Below are positions 1 through 7,976 of a DNA stretch of 64,000 bases, in pieces. The position numbers were made by a program, and so were the translations under genes. Within the stretch, counting starts at the first letter, position 1. Each line of letters opens with the position of its first letter. Source of the stretch: Candidatus Heimdallarchaeota archaeon. Its GTDB lineage: Archaea; Asgardarchaeota; Heimdallarchaeia; Heimdallarchaeales; Kariarchaeaceae. The DNA lies in the NCBI GenBank assembly GCA_015522385.1, contig WAMJ01000037.1, positions 62,001 to 126,000 of the forward strand. The letters are read 5' to 3'. Under the pieces are notes generated by a model that was given only the letters and a program-made list of their open reading frames with translations, ran no database searches and was not told the origin of the DNA.

Positions 1-1
1 A

Positions 2-22
2 AACCACGTTACAGGAGAATGA
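2..22 (+). CDS. C-terminal end of a gene truncated by the window edge, probably ribosomal protein uL22
   Basis: The first 22 bases read in one frame as NHVTGE followed by TGA. In archaeal ribosomal clusters uL22 lies immediately before uS3, and uL22 proteins often end in a strand of the form xHVxVxL-E, so this is probably its last residues. The TGA at 20-22 overlaps an ATG at 19-21, the same ATGA arrangement used between uS3/uL29 and uL24/eS4 further on. Too little is present to prove identity. Confidence 0.4.
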   Translation, partial: NHVTGE

Positions 23-61
23 TTTCAGATAAATATAGTTAAGTCGTTTACTGAGAAAAGA

Positions 62-880
62 TTGCAGCATGTCTTCCTAGAGGAGTACTTCAGGGAAGAG
101 CTTGCGAAGGCAGAGTTTGGAGAGATGGAATACACCTCCAACAGCCAAGGCACTAAGATTGTCTTGAAAGTTGGCAGGGTGGGATACGCCATCGGTAAGA
201 AGGGTAAGACCATTAAGAAGCTTTCTGAGGATGTGAAGAAGATGCTCGGGACCGAGAAGGTGGCCATTGAGGTCGACAGTCTCAAGGACGCAGAGCTCAA
301 CCCATGGGTCATGGCTGCCAAGTTGGCATCCGCGCTCCAGAGAGGTAGGCACTTCAGAAGAACGGCTTACGGAACGATTCGCAGGATCATCGGCAAGGGA
401 TCCGTTGGTGTGGAGATTACCGTTGCAGGTAAGATCACCTCACAGAGGGCCCGTGTTGAGAAGTTCAGAGAGGGCTTTATTGCTAAGACCGGTGACGCGA
501 AGAGGAAATTCCTCAGAGTTGGTCACGCCATCGCTAAGATCAAGAGAGGTACACTTGGTATCACTGTTGCCATTATGGATCCAGAGACTGTCCTCCCTGA
601 TCAGATGGAGATCATTGTTGAACCTACCCATACCTCCAAGGAAATTAGTATTGCCTCAGAAGATGATCTGTTCCCAGAAGACGACGAAATCGGAGAACTC
701 GATGAGACAGAAGTGACTGTCGAGGATGAGGGTGAAGCATTCCCCGACCTCGTGGACATCGAGGAGGATGACGCCATCCCGGATGAAGCACTGGAGCTCG
801 TTGACGAGACCGAGGAGCTGGATCTGGCTGACGAGATCGACCTTGGTGAAGACCTAGAAGAAGAGGAGGAAGAGAAATGA
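62..880 (+). CDS. rps3: 30S ribosomal protein uS3 with a long acidic C-terminal tail
   Basis: uS3 sits at the mRNA entry channel of the small subunit. The type II KH domain is visible with its GxxG loop (GKKGKT, about residues 46-51), followed by the C-terminal uS3 domain (GRHFRRTAYGTIRRIIGKG and a strand ending PDQMEI). About the last 70 residues are dominated by Asp and Glu, an extension not usual for archaeal uS3. The TTG at 62 is the only ordinary start in this frame, but the ten codons before it (…VKSFTEKR) still look like uS3 sequence, so the real start is probably upstream (see finding on the 5' end). The stop overlaps the uL29 ATG. Confidence 0.96.
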   Translation: MQHVFLEEYFREELAKAEFGEMEYTSNSQGTKIVLKVGRVGYAIGKKGKTIKKLSEDVKKMLGTEKVAIEVDSLKDAELNPWVMAAKLASALQRGRHFRRTAYGTIRRIIGKGSVGVEITVAGKITSQRARVEKFREGFIAKTGDAKRKFLRVGHAIAKIKRGTLGITVAIMDPETVLPDQMEIIVEPTHTSKEISIASEDDLFPEDDEIGELDETEVTVEDEGEAFPDLVDIEEDDAIPDEALELVDETEELDLADEIDLGEDLEEEEEEK

Positions 881-1074
881 AACTCAGAGATCTTAGAAAG
901 CAGAACAGAGAAGGACTGGAGAACAGGCTCAACGGCGCCCGCAAGGAGCTCATGAACCTGAAGTCACAGCTCTCCTCGGGTGGATCTATTGACAACCCCG
1001 GAGAGATTAAGCACTTGAAGAAAGAGATCGCAAGGATTCACACAATCCTTGGCGAGATGGACAGAGCAGAGTAA
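877..1074 (+). CDS. rpl29: 50S ribosomal protein uL29
   Basis: A 65-residue, mostly helical protein of the uL29 family, which binds near the peptide exit tunnel. It begins MKLRDLRKQNREGLE and carries the family's two-helix hairpin, including KELMNLKSQL. Its ATG overlaps the uS3 stop codon (ATGA), and a purine-rich GGAGG stretch lies just upstream, so translation is probably coupled to uS3. In many archaea a SUI1/aIF1 gene lies between uL29 and Rpp29; it is absent here. Confidence 0.95.
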   Translation: MKLRDLRKQNREGLENRLNGARKELMNLKSQLSSGGSIDNPGEIKHLKKEIARIHTILGEMDRAE

Positions 1075-1079
1075 AATCT

Positions 1080-1388
1080 ATGTCTGATGCCAAGAGCCGG
1101 AAAAAACTTCTGAAATCATTTAAGAGATTCTTGGCATCGGATCTTCGTAATACAATTCTAATAGTACACTCCCACCCCACAGGATTCAGTGGGAAAGTGA
1201 CCGTCTACGCTGAGACGAAAAACATGCTGATCTACAAGCAGACAAAGGAAGGGATTGTGACCTACAAGATGCTCTCCAAGGACGGGATGATGGAGGTTGT
1301 CCTTGGAGGACAGAGGCTGAGATTCAGCGCCGTGTACCTCAGGGGTCTACCCCGAAGTAGGAGGAAGCGGAGGCTGAAGCTTTGGTAG
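1080..1388 (+). CDS. rnp1: Ribonuclease P protein component 1 (Rpp29/Pop4 family)
   Basis: Rpp29 is a protein subunit of archaeal RNase P, the ribonucleoprotein that cuts the 5' leader from pre-tRNA. The 102-residue protein shows the compact Sm-like barrel: LIVHSHPTGFSGKVTVYAETKNMLIYK, then a hairpin ending KMLSKDGMMEVVLGGQRLRF, and a basic C-terminus (RSRRKRRLKLW). The position between uL29 and uS17 is the conserved archaeal place for this gene. The start is 5 bases after the uL29 stop. Confidence 0.9.
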   Translation: MSDAKSRKKLLKSFKRFLASDLRNTILIVHSHPTGFSGKVTVYAETKNMLIYKQTKEGIVTYKMLSKDGMMEVVLGGQRLRFSAVYLRGLPRSRRKRRLKLW

Positions 1389-1589
1389 GGCGTTATCTTT
1401 CACCTTCCTTTTAAAGATATGAATCCGAAATTGTTCTGACATGGCCGTGTGCTATGCCTTTTCCTGACAGTGATATGTGGCTTTCAGATAGGTCAGGGTT
1501 CTGTAATTGTTCACCTCGGCAATTAAATGGCTACATATTGAAGCAAAGTGAATTAGGTATCGCATGGCAACATACCCGAGGTATGAAAA
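1389..1589 (+). promoter_or_regulatory. 201-base spacer inside the ribosomal cluster, possible internal promoter
   Basis: The other junctions in this cluster overlap or are under 15 bases, so a 201-base gap before uS17 stands out. It contains A+T-rich stretches that could serve as TATA elements (CTTTTAAAGATA near 1408-1420 and TACATATTG near 1531-1539) and a Shine-Dalgarno-like GAGGT about seven bases before the uS17 ATG. No complete small reading frame or clear RNA gene was seen. A second transcript starting here is inference. Confidence 0.35.
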
Positions 1590-1928
1590 ATGGCTAGAAA
1601 AAGTAGAACAATTGGTGTAGATGCCAACCCACCAGAGAAAGTCTGTGAGGACCCGAAATGTCCATGGGATGGATCTCTGAAAGTACGTGGTCGTGTATTC
1701 GAAGGCCGCGTCGTCAGTACCAAAATGAATCACACTGTTGTCGTCCGACGTGACTACAACCACTTGGTAAGAAAATACAACAGGTACGAGTCGAGGAAAG
1801 GAGTGGTGAGCGCTCACCAGCCTCCATGCATCGACCTTAAACCTGGAGACAAAGTGAGAGCGATGGAGTGCAGACCACTCTCGAAGAGTAAGTCCTTCGT
1901 CGTGATCGAGAGAGTAGGGAGTGACTGA
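1590..1928 (+). CDS. rps17: 30S ribosomal protein uS17
   Basis: A primary 16S rRNA-binding protein with an OB fold. At 112 residues it matches archaeal uS17, with the family core GRVFEGRVVSTKMNHTVVV, the basic loop KYNRYESRKG, and the end DKVRAMECRPLSKSKSF. The N-terminal extension containing CEDPKCPWDG is typical of archaeal members. The start is supported by GAGGT upstream. It is followed by uL14 after two bases. Confidence 0.96.
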   Translation: MARKSRTIGVDANPPEKVCEDPKCPWDGSLKVRGRVFEGRVVSTKMNHTVVVRRDYNHLVRKYNRYESRKGVVSAHQPPCIDLKPGDKVRAMECRPLSKSKSFVVIERVGSD

Positions 1929-1930
1929 AG

Positions 1931-2347
1931 ATGGCAAAACGTAAATCAGCAGGAACACCAAGAGTAAGGTCTGCCAACGGCATTCAGGTTGGGACCAAGA
2001 TCAAGGTCGCCGACAACTCCGGTGCCAAGATCGTGCAGGTCATTGCAGTGCATGGATACAAGGGTAGACTGAACAGATACCCACGAGCAACAGTCGGCGA
2101 CATGGTCATCGCTTCCGTCAAGAAGGGAAGCACCACCATGAGGAGGACAATCGTCCCCTGCATCGTCGTCAGGCAGAGGAGGCCCTACACTAGAGAGAAT
2201 GGAGAGGTCATCAGGTTCGAGGACAATGCAGTTGTCGTTGTCAACCCACAGGGTGACCCACGAAGCTCAGAGGCAAAGGGACCGATCGCAAGAGAGGCCG
2301 TGAACAGATGGCCCCGTGTTGGCAGCATTGCCAGCATCGTAGTCTGA
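1931..2347 (+). CDS. rpl14: 50S ribosomal protein uL14
   Basis: uL14 lies at the subunit interface. The 138-residue protein has the five-stranded barrel signature: TKIKVADNSGAKIVQVIAV, the loop ATVGDMVIASVKKG, and the end MRRTIVPCIVVRQRRPYTRENGE with the acidic FEDNAVVVVN strand. The length fits archaeal uL14. It starts two bases after uS17 and is followed by uL24 after nine bases. Confidence 0.97.
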   Translation: MAKRKSAGTPRVRSANGIQVGTKIKVADNSGAKIVQVIAVHGYKGRLNRYPRATVGDMVIASVKKGSTTMRRTIVPCIVVRQRRPYTRENGEVIRFEDNAVVVVNPQGDPRSSEAKGPIAREAVNRWPRVGSIASIVV

Positions 2348-2356
2348 GGTGAGATT

Positions 2357-2926
2357 GTGAGAACAAAGAGTAAGAAACCATCAAAGCAGAGGAAGTACGA
2401 GAAGAACGTACCCTTCCACGAAGCGCACAAGCTCATGTCGGTCAACCTGTCCCGTGAGTTAAGAGAACAGAAGGGCTTCAGGTCCATCCCTGTCCGACCC
2501 AAGGACGAGGTGCTCATCACCAGAGGCAAGCACAAGAATAAAAAGGGGAAGGTCACCCACGTCTTTCCTCAGAAGCAGTACGTCTTTGTCGAGAAGGTCA
2601 CGAATAAGAAGACCAACAGCGAAGAGGTCCCCGCAAAGATTCATCCCTCTAACCTCCAGCTCATCAAATTTGGTAAGCACAAGGATAAGAAGAGGTTGGC
2701 TCTTATCAACAGAAGAGTCAAGGACACCGATGAGCTCTATACAGAGGAGGACTTCATCGATGAGGACGAGGATGTCATCAACATGGATGATGAGGAGTTC
2801 GAGGAGACCGAGATGTCCGACGATGAGTTTGAGCTTGAGGACGATGAGGCCGGAGACGAATCCACCGATGCCGAAGGATCTGAGGAGGAATCCGAGGATG
2901 AGCAAGAGGAGGCTGACGACGAATGA
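2357..2926 (+). CDS. rpl24: 50S ribosomal protein uL24 with an acidic C-terminal extension
   Basis: uL24 is a large-subunit assembly initiator. The KOW motif is clear (DEVLITRGKHKNKKGKV) after the archaeal N-terminus with FHEAHKLMSVNLSRELR. The start is GTG at 2357, preceded by GAGGTGA. The family core ends near residue 125. The remaining 60 or so residues are almost entirely Asp, Glu and Ser (runs such as EEFEETEMSDDEFELEDDE), which usual archaeal uL24 lacks. The stop overlaps the eS4 ATG. Confidence 0.95.
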   Translation: MRTKSKKPSKQRKYEKNVPFHEAHKLMSVNLSRELREQKGFRSIPVRPKDEVLITRGKHKNKKGKVTHVFPQKQYVFVEKVTNKKTNSEEVPAKIHPSNLQLIKFGKHKDKKRLALINRRVKDTDELYTEEDFIDEDEDVINMDDEEFEETEMSDDEFELEDDEAGDESTDAEGSEEESEDEQEEADDE

Positions 2927-3669
2927 CAAAGAGTGGCGGATCACGACACACAAAGAGGATCGCCAGTCCTAAGACTTGGCCGATTGCCAGAAAGGGAAAC
3001 ACTTTCGTCCCCAGAATAAGCCCTGGACCCCACAAGAAAGAGGCATCTATGCCACTGATTATCCTTCTGAGAGATGTCCTCAAGTTGGGAACTACCCGAA
3101 AGGAGATCAAGTATATGCTCACCAAGAAGAGAGTGGAAGTCGATGGCAGACCAAGAACTGACGAGAGGTTCCCCGTAGGTCACATGGACATCATCAGGCT
3201 GGTACCAACCAACACCTACTACAGGGTGCAGTACCACAAGTCTGGCAAGGTCCTTCCCTTCGAGATCAGCGAGGAGGAAGCAAGCACCAAGCTCGTCAAG
3301 GTCACTGGCAAGAGGAGCATCCGCGGAGGTAAGACCCAGATCTCCTTCCACGATGGAAGGAACATCGTCCTCCCCAATGATGACAAGAGGCTCTCCGAGA
3401 TCAAGGTAAATGGCACTCTCAAGATTACCGTGCCCGATCAGGAGATCCAAGAGATCTTCCACTTGTCCGAGGACAGCTTCGCCATGGTGACAGAGGGTCA
3501 CCACCAAGGCAAGATCGGTAGGATCACCGAGATCATCAAGAGGTATGGACCACGGGCCTCGCAGGTATCCTTCCTCGAGGAGAACAACGATGAGAACCCC
3601 GAGTTCTCGACTGCACTGGAGTACGTCTTCGTCATCGGAGACAAGAAACCGGCAGTCACAATCCACTGA
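2923..3669 (+). CDS. rps4e: 30S ribosomal protein eS4
   Basis: This small-subunit protein is found in archaea and eukaryotes but not bacteria. At 248 residues it has the family length and order: the conserved N-terminus (HTKRIASPKTWPIARKGNTF), an S4-type RNA-binding segment (PLIILLRDVLKLGTTRKEIK…VEVDGRPR), the central eS4 domain and a KOW-like stretch (EGHHQGKIGRITEI). The start overlaps the uL24 stop as ATGA, indicating translational coupling. Confidence 0.97.
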   Translation: MTKSGGSRHTKRIASPKTWPIARKGNTFVPRISPGPHKKEASMPLIILLRDVLKLGTTRKEIKYMLTKKRVEVDGRPRTDERFPVGHMDIIRLVPTNTYYRVQYHKSGKVLPFEISEEEASTKLVKVTGKRSIRGGKTQISFHDGRNIVLPNDDKRLSEIKVNGTLKITVPDQEIQEIFHLSEDSFAMVTEGHHQGKIGRITEIIKRYGPRASQVSFLEENNDENPEFSTALEYVFVIGDKKPAVTIH

Positions 3670-3680
3670 GGTGAATAGTT

Positions 3681-4241
3681 ATGGCAAAAGAAGATTTCAA
3701 GGACATCCTTGAAGCAAAGAAGAAAGAGTGGGCAGAACAACCTATGCTCAGACCGAGAATCGGTGCGATCAAGATTAACATGAGCCTCGGTGTAGCAGGT
3801 GACCCACTGAACAGAGGGAAGAAAATCCTCGAAGACATCACTGGTCAGAAACCTGTAGAGACCTACGCTAAGAATACTTGGAGAAAGTGGGGGATCAGAA
3901 GAGGTCAGGCAGTTGGCGCTAAGGTAACCGTAAGGGGACCAAAAGCCTACGAGCTCCTGATGAAGCTGTTCCACGCTAAGGGATACAAGCTCCCGAGCAC
4001 CGCTTTCGACAAGCAGGGTAACTTCGGTTTTGGGATTGAAGAACACATCGATATCCCAGGACAGAAATATACCCCAGGTATGGGGATCATAGGTTTCAAC
4101 GTCGGAGTACAGATGGAGAGGGCAGGTTACAGGGTTAAACAGCGGAAGTATCTGAGAAACAAGATACCCTCACATCACCATGTCTCCCGCGAGGACTCAA
4201 TCGCTTTCCTGATCGAGAACTACGACATCGATATCGAGTAA
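3681..4241 (+). CDS. rpl5: 50S ribosomal protein uL5
   Basis: uL5 binds 5S rRNA in the central protuberance. The 186-residue protein has the family landmarks PRIGAIKINMSLGVAGDPLNRG, the segment GQKPVETYAKNTWRKWGIRRGQAVGAKVTVRG, and GFGIEEHIDIPGQKYTPGMGIIG. A GAGGTGAA element precedes the ATG. It is the last ribosomal gene here; the usual archaeal followers (uS14, uS8, uL6, eL32 and so on) do not follow. Confidence 0.96.
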   Translation: MAKEDFKDILEAKKKEWAEQPMLRPRIGAIKINMSLGVAGDPLNRGKKILEDITGQKPVETYAKNTWRKWGIRRGQAVGAKVTVRGPKAYELLMKLFHAKGYKLPSTAFDKQGNFGFGIEEHIDIPGQKYTPGMGIIGFNVGVQMERAGYRVKQRKYLRNKIPSHHHVSREDSIAFLIENYDIDIE

Positions 4242-4340
4242 TAATTTAACTTTCAGATATTACACTATATGAAGGAAAACTACAGCACAGATTTCTGAGT
4301 GAATGGATATTCTAGAAATACCTAATAGAATAAAAATCTA

Positions 4341-4350
4341 TTTTAAATTA
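4341..4350 (+). promoter_or_regulatory. TATA-like promoter element for the Arf-like GTPase
   Basis: TTTTAAATTA lies in an A+T-rich stretch between uL5 and the GTPase. Archaeal transcription normally starts about 25 bases downstream, near 4370. This is after an in-frame ATG at 4350 but well before the ATG at 4443, and supports the later start. Confidence 0.5.
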
Positions 4351-4442
4351 TGGAGAGTGTTTATCTTACTCGACGTGCGAAGAACACCCGTACTAATTTG
4401 CTCAGAGCTGTGATAAATAGCAGTAAATGGGAAGCAGGAAGT

Positions 4443-4940
4443 ATGGTCAAGATTCTTGTACTAGGTATTTCTGGAGCAGGAAAGACGACTGTCATAGACT
4501 TCCTGAAATCAGGAGAAAGGACACCAACTAACAGGGTGCCAACTCTGGCGTTCACACCTTACAAGTTTGACTTCGGTAGGGTCAGCTTGGTATTCGTTGA
4601 CGTACCGGGACAGGAGGCATACTGGGATCAGTGGAAGAGGTACATCAGAGAGGCCGACGGCATTCTTTTTGTTGTTGACTCCACTAATCCCAGTCTGCTT
4701 CACCCCATTAACAGACTGCTCAGAAGGATCGTGATGGCTGATGAGTCTGGAGTACCCATCGCCTTCATAGCCAACAAGCAGGATCTACCGAACTCATTGT
4801 CCTCTGAGTCGATCGCCACCCTCCTCGGATTCAGAAACATTCCTGGAAGAAAGATCAATGCCTTTGACACTTCTGCCCTGACAGGGAAGGGAATAGTCGA
4901 CACCATACAGTGGATAATATCAGAGTCCTACAAGAATTAG
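4443..4940 (+). CDS. Arf/Arl-like small GTPase
   Basis: A Ras-superfamily GTPase of the Arf/Arl type. The motifs are complete: P-loop GISGAGKT, switch I PTLAFTPYKF, G3 DVPGQE followed by YWDQWKRYIREADGILFVVDS (the Arf pattern after switch II), G4 NKQD and G5 TSALTGKG. The start is taken at ATG 4443, preceded by GCAGGAAG. An upstream in-frame ATG at 4350 would add 31 residues with no family resemblance and would lie before the likely transcription start. No myristoylation glycine or cysteine lipid site is evident, so membrane attachment is not shown. Such GTPases are abundant in Asgard archaea but occur elsewhere too. Confidence 0.9.
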   Translation: MVKILVLGISGAGKTTVIDFLKSGERTPTNRVPTLAFTPYKFDFGRVSLVFVDVPGQEAYWDQWKRYIREADGILFVVDSTNPSLLHPINRLLRRIVMADESGVPIAFIANKQDLPNSLSSESIATLLGFRNIPGRKINAFDTSALTGKGIVDTIQWIISESYKN

Positions 4941-4986
4941 AAAGTATGGGAAAGATGAAATACGCAAGTATCTTTCTATTATTCAG

Positions 4987-5877
4987 GTGTTAATAGGAGC
5001 TGCAGCACTTAAAGAGATTACAAAGCCTATGAATCGTGTCCTCCACGGAATAGAGCGAGGGATGATTCACAGTCAATACGTAGACATCAAGATCATCCAG
5101 AAGTACTCCGGTCTCAATGAGCAGAAGACAGAATACTGGCTACAAAAAGCCCACAAACTCGATCTTATCCGGAGGTGGACCGGTCACTTTGTCGGATATG
5201 AACTGACAATTAACGGATATGATGCGCTCGCCCTCAACGCCCTTTACGAGAAGGGGAAGATCAGGAGCATAGGAATGGAAAAGGGTACGGGTAAGGAGTC
5301 TGTAGTCTACTATGTCCTTGATGCACAAGATAGAGAGAACCTGCTCAAATTCCATAGAGTAGGTTACACAAGTTTCCAACATGTGAGAAAGAAGAGGAGG
5401 TACACCTCAACCAAGAACCACATGTCTCCCCTGTACGCATCAAGGTTGTCCGCTGAGGCAGAGTACAAATGGTTGAAGAAAGCAGCAGAGCATAATCTCC
5501 CAGTTCCCAAAACCTTCGCACAGAACAGGCACATAATCATGATGGAGGATATTAAAGGCTACGATCTCAACCTTGTCAATACCATTGACGACCCTGAGTT
5601 CGTCTACGAGCAGGTACTAGATTTCATCAAGCAATCATGGGATGCTGGCTTCATACACGGTGACCTCTCCGAATTCAATATCATCATCAATGACGACGCG
5701 GAGATCACTGTCATTGATTTCCCACAAGCAGAGAAGACAAATCACCCAAATGCAGATGAACTGCTTGAGAGGGATATTCTCAATACGACGAACTACTTCA
5801 AACGAAAGTTCAAGATACACTCAGATGTCACAGCTATAAAAAAGAGAATAATGGGTGGGAAAGAGATGGATTATTAA
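4987..5877 (+). CDS. rio2: RIO2-type serine kinase/ATPase for small-subunit maturation
   Basis: RIO2 acts on late pre-40S/30S particles. An N-terminal winged-helix region (about residues 1-90, MNRVLHGIERGMIHSQ…) precedes the RIO kinase domain. The flexible loop is GTGKES (about residue 99), the catalytic loop is HGDLSEFNI (about 223) and the metal-binding motif IDFPQ (about 243). The stretch YASRLSAEAEYKWLKKA is typical of RIO2. The listed start is GTG at 4987; the ATG at residue 15 is an alternative. Its place beside ribosomal genes fits its role. Confidence 0.93.
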   Translation: MLIGAAALKEITKPMNRVLHGIERGMIHSQYVDIKIIQKYSGLNEQKTEYWLQKAHKLDLIRRWTGHFVGYELTINGYDALALNALYEKGKIRSIGMEKGTGKESVVYYVLDAQDRENLLKFHRVGYTSFQHVRKKRRYTSTKNHMSPLYASRLSAEAEYKWLKKAAEHNLPVPKTFAQNRHIIMMEDIKGYDLNLVNTIDDPEFVYEQVLDFIKQSWDAGFIHGDLSEFNIIINDDAEITVIDFPQAEKTNHPNADELLERDILNTTNYFKRKFKIHSDVTAIKKRIMGGKEMDY

Positions 5878-5903
5878 TGTTCAATTTATTGTTATATTAG
5901 ACA

Positions 5904-7976
5904 TTGACAGAGATCCTAGCTGCCTTCGACATCCTCCCCATGTCCAACAAGTCAGGAGACACCCAAGTCAGAGTAGCTCTGGCGGTCAGGACGAAGAGTG
6001 GAAAGCTCAAGACATGGGAGGGGATCGACCGCAGGAAGTTCTTCAACCTGATGCACAACTTCAAACCAAGGTATATTGGTACGGACAATCCCTACGAGAT
6101 CCTTGACTCTGGCGAAGACTTCTCGTCATTTTATAACAGGCTACCTCCAATCTCAAGCTTCGTACACGTGAACTCTGATCACAGAGGCCAGATGGTAAGT
6201 CTCGCCTCTCTCATCCGGAAACATCACATAAAGGGGTGGGAGAAGAGATCTCCACTCAAGACTGCAATAGCGATGATCGAGCTTCTGGAGATTGGAGAGG
6301 GAGTAGTCATAGAGCCCTTTGAGTCCGAGACGATTATCAAGATTGGACAGCCCAGAAGGCATAAGAAGGGCGGATGGAGCCAAGCGAGATACTCACGTCA
6401 GAATGAGGAAGTGGTGGCAGCAACAACAACAAGGGTCAAGGAGATACTTGACGAGCAGGGTATAGAATATGATCTGGTCATGACCTCCACAAAATACGGG
6501 GCAAAATCCAGTAGGTTCCACACCTTCGTGGACCGTAAGGACATCGCTGCTATGTTCAGCAATGTGAGGTTGAGACCTGCACAGGTAAAATTCATCAGCC
6601 CGTCAAGACCAACTGTCTCAAAACGTTACATCAGAAAGGAGAATAACCCTAAGGTGATGACTGTACGTTCCTACCAGCAGCGGATACTCGTGGGAATTGA
6701 CCCGGGAACCACCGTCGGAATTGCAATTCTTGACCTGAACGGGAGAGCACTAGAGGTACTATCCCAGCGTCAGATATCAAAGGGGGAGATCCTGCAGGCT
6801 ATCACAGATCACGGTATTCCTGTTGTTTTCTGTTCTGATGTGAGCCCGACACCGCAACTTGTACACAAGCTCGCAGCGACCTTCGAGGCCGAGGTCATGA
6901 CACCCAATACGTTGCTCTCGAAGCTGGATAAGAGAGAACTCGCAAAGGAGGCTCAGATCTCAGTGAGCAACAATCACGAGTCGGATGCCCTTGCCGCTGC
7001 CATCAATGGATACAAGATGATCGCGGGAAGGTTCAAGAATCTCGATACAGAGGGACTTAGCCGTACAGAGATCGATCTAAGCAAAGCCCTCATTCTCAAG
7101 GGTCTGAACTCAACAGATGCGCGGAAAGCAGTATTGAACATGAGAAGAAAACACGAGGTCAAGGTACTAGAAAGAGAACCTGAGAGCCCGAGTCAACAAC
7201 TGCTCAACAGGGTGGACAATCTCCTGAAGTATATGGCTGAGAGTGAATACACTGTCGCTCTGCTCAGATCAAGATTAAGCAAACTTGAAGCTGATATCGA
7301 GAGGGAACGTAATCAGAAAGACCGGTTGATGAGGGAACTACGCAGATCTCGGGAGAAGAACACCAGGGAGGCCTTGGCTAGGGAGATGGTCGCCAACAAG
7401 TCCCGAGAACTCAGCAATACACGGAATGAACTCATGAAGTCGAGAGCGAGAGAGAAGAAGCTTGAGCGGAAGGTCAAGTCCCTTCAAGAGGCGTTATGGA
7501 TCGGTCTGCAGCAAGGTGCGTATCCACTCAAGGTTCTAAAAGTCTTCTCGGGATCAGGTATTGACGAGATATACGCCCAGCGTGTAAGCGAGGGGGATCT
7601 CATACTGGTTCTTGATGGGAGTGGCGGAGGTCCGAAGACTGCGATAAAACTTGTCGAACGGAGACCAAGGATCATCTTTGTCCGAGACAAGATGTTTGCA
7701 CCCGAGGCACTTGAGGTCTTTGCAGATTTCCAGATACCAGTGATGGACGCAGAGAGCTACAATATCAGAGTTCTGGAGAGTGTTGCAATAATCAACCCGA
7801 TCGATTTCGAGAGGGCGATACACGACTACGAGGTCATATTGAGGAACCAGACCCGCATTAAGAATATCAACGGTATAATGGGTATCCTCGAGAACTACAA
7901 GTTCGAGCGACGCAAGATCATGGAGACCCCCAACTATGATGATTTTGAATTTGAAGAGGAAGACGAGGACTACTGA
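5904..7976 (+). CDS. COG2433/DUF460 protein with RuvC/YqgF-like nuclease fold and coiled coil
   Basis: A 690-residue member of the archaeal DUF460 family, predicted to contain an RNase H/RuvC/YqgF-like fold; its function is unknown. The fold is marked by ILVGIDPGTTVGIAILD near residue 263 and NHESDALAAAINGY near 355, which carry acidic residues expected of the active site. A highly charged coiled coil spans about 445-532, followed by a small C-terminal domain and an acidic tail (EFEEEDEDY). The TTG start at 5904 lies 27 bases after RIO2. The gene end overlaps the convergent methyltransferase by seven bases. Confidence 0.85.
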   Translation: MTEILAAFDILPMSNKSGDTQVRVALAVRTKSGKLKTWEGIDRRKFFNLMHNFKPRYIGTDNPYEILDSGEDFSSFYNRLPPISSFVHVNSDHRGQMVSLASLIRKHHIKGWEKRSPLKTAIAMIELLEIGEGVVIEPFESETIIKIGQPRRHKKGGWSQARYSRQNEEVVAATTTRVKEILDEQGIEYDLVMTSTKYGAKSSRFHTFVDRKDIAAMFSNVRLRPAQVKFISPSRPTVSKRYIRKENNPKVMTVRSYQQRILVGIDPGTTVGIAILDLNGRALEVLSQRQISKGEILQAITDHGIPVVFCSDVSPTPQLVHKLAATFEAEVMTPNTLLSKLDKRELAKEAQISVSNNHESDALAAAINGYKMIAGRFKNLDTEGLSRTEIDLSKALILKGLNSTDARKAVLNMRRKHEVKVLEREPESPSQQLLNRVDNLLKYMAESEYTVALLRSRLSKLEADIERERNQKDRLMRELRRSREKNTREALAREMVANKSRELSNTRNELMKSRAREKKLERKVKSLQEALWIGLQQGAYPLKVLKVFSGSGIDEIYAQRVSEGDLILVLDGSGGGPKTAIKLVERRPRIIFVRDKMFAPEALEVFADFQIPVMDAESYNIRVLESVAIINPIDFERAIHDYEVILRNQTRIKNINGIMGILENYKFERRKIMETPNYDDFEFEEEDEDY

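Noticed and set aside
2941..3666. 241-codon minus-strand frame
   Set aside because: Antisense to eS4, with no motif of its own.
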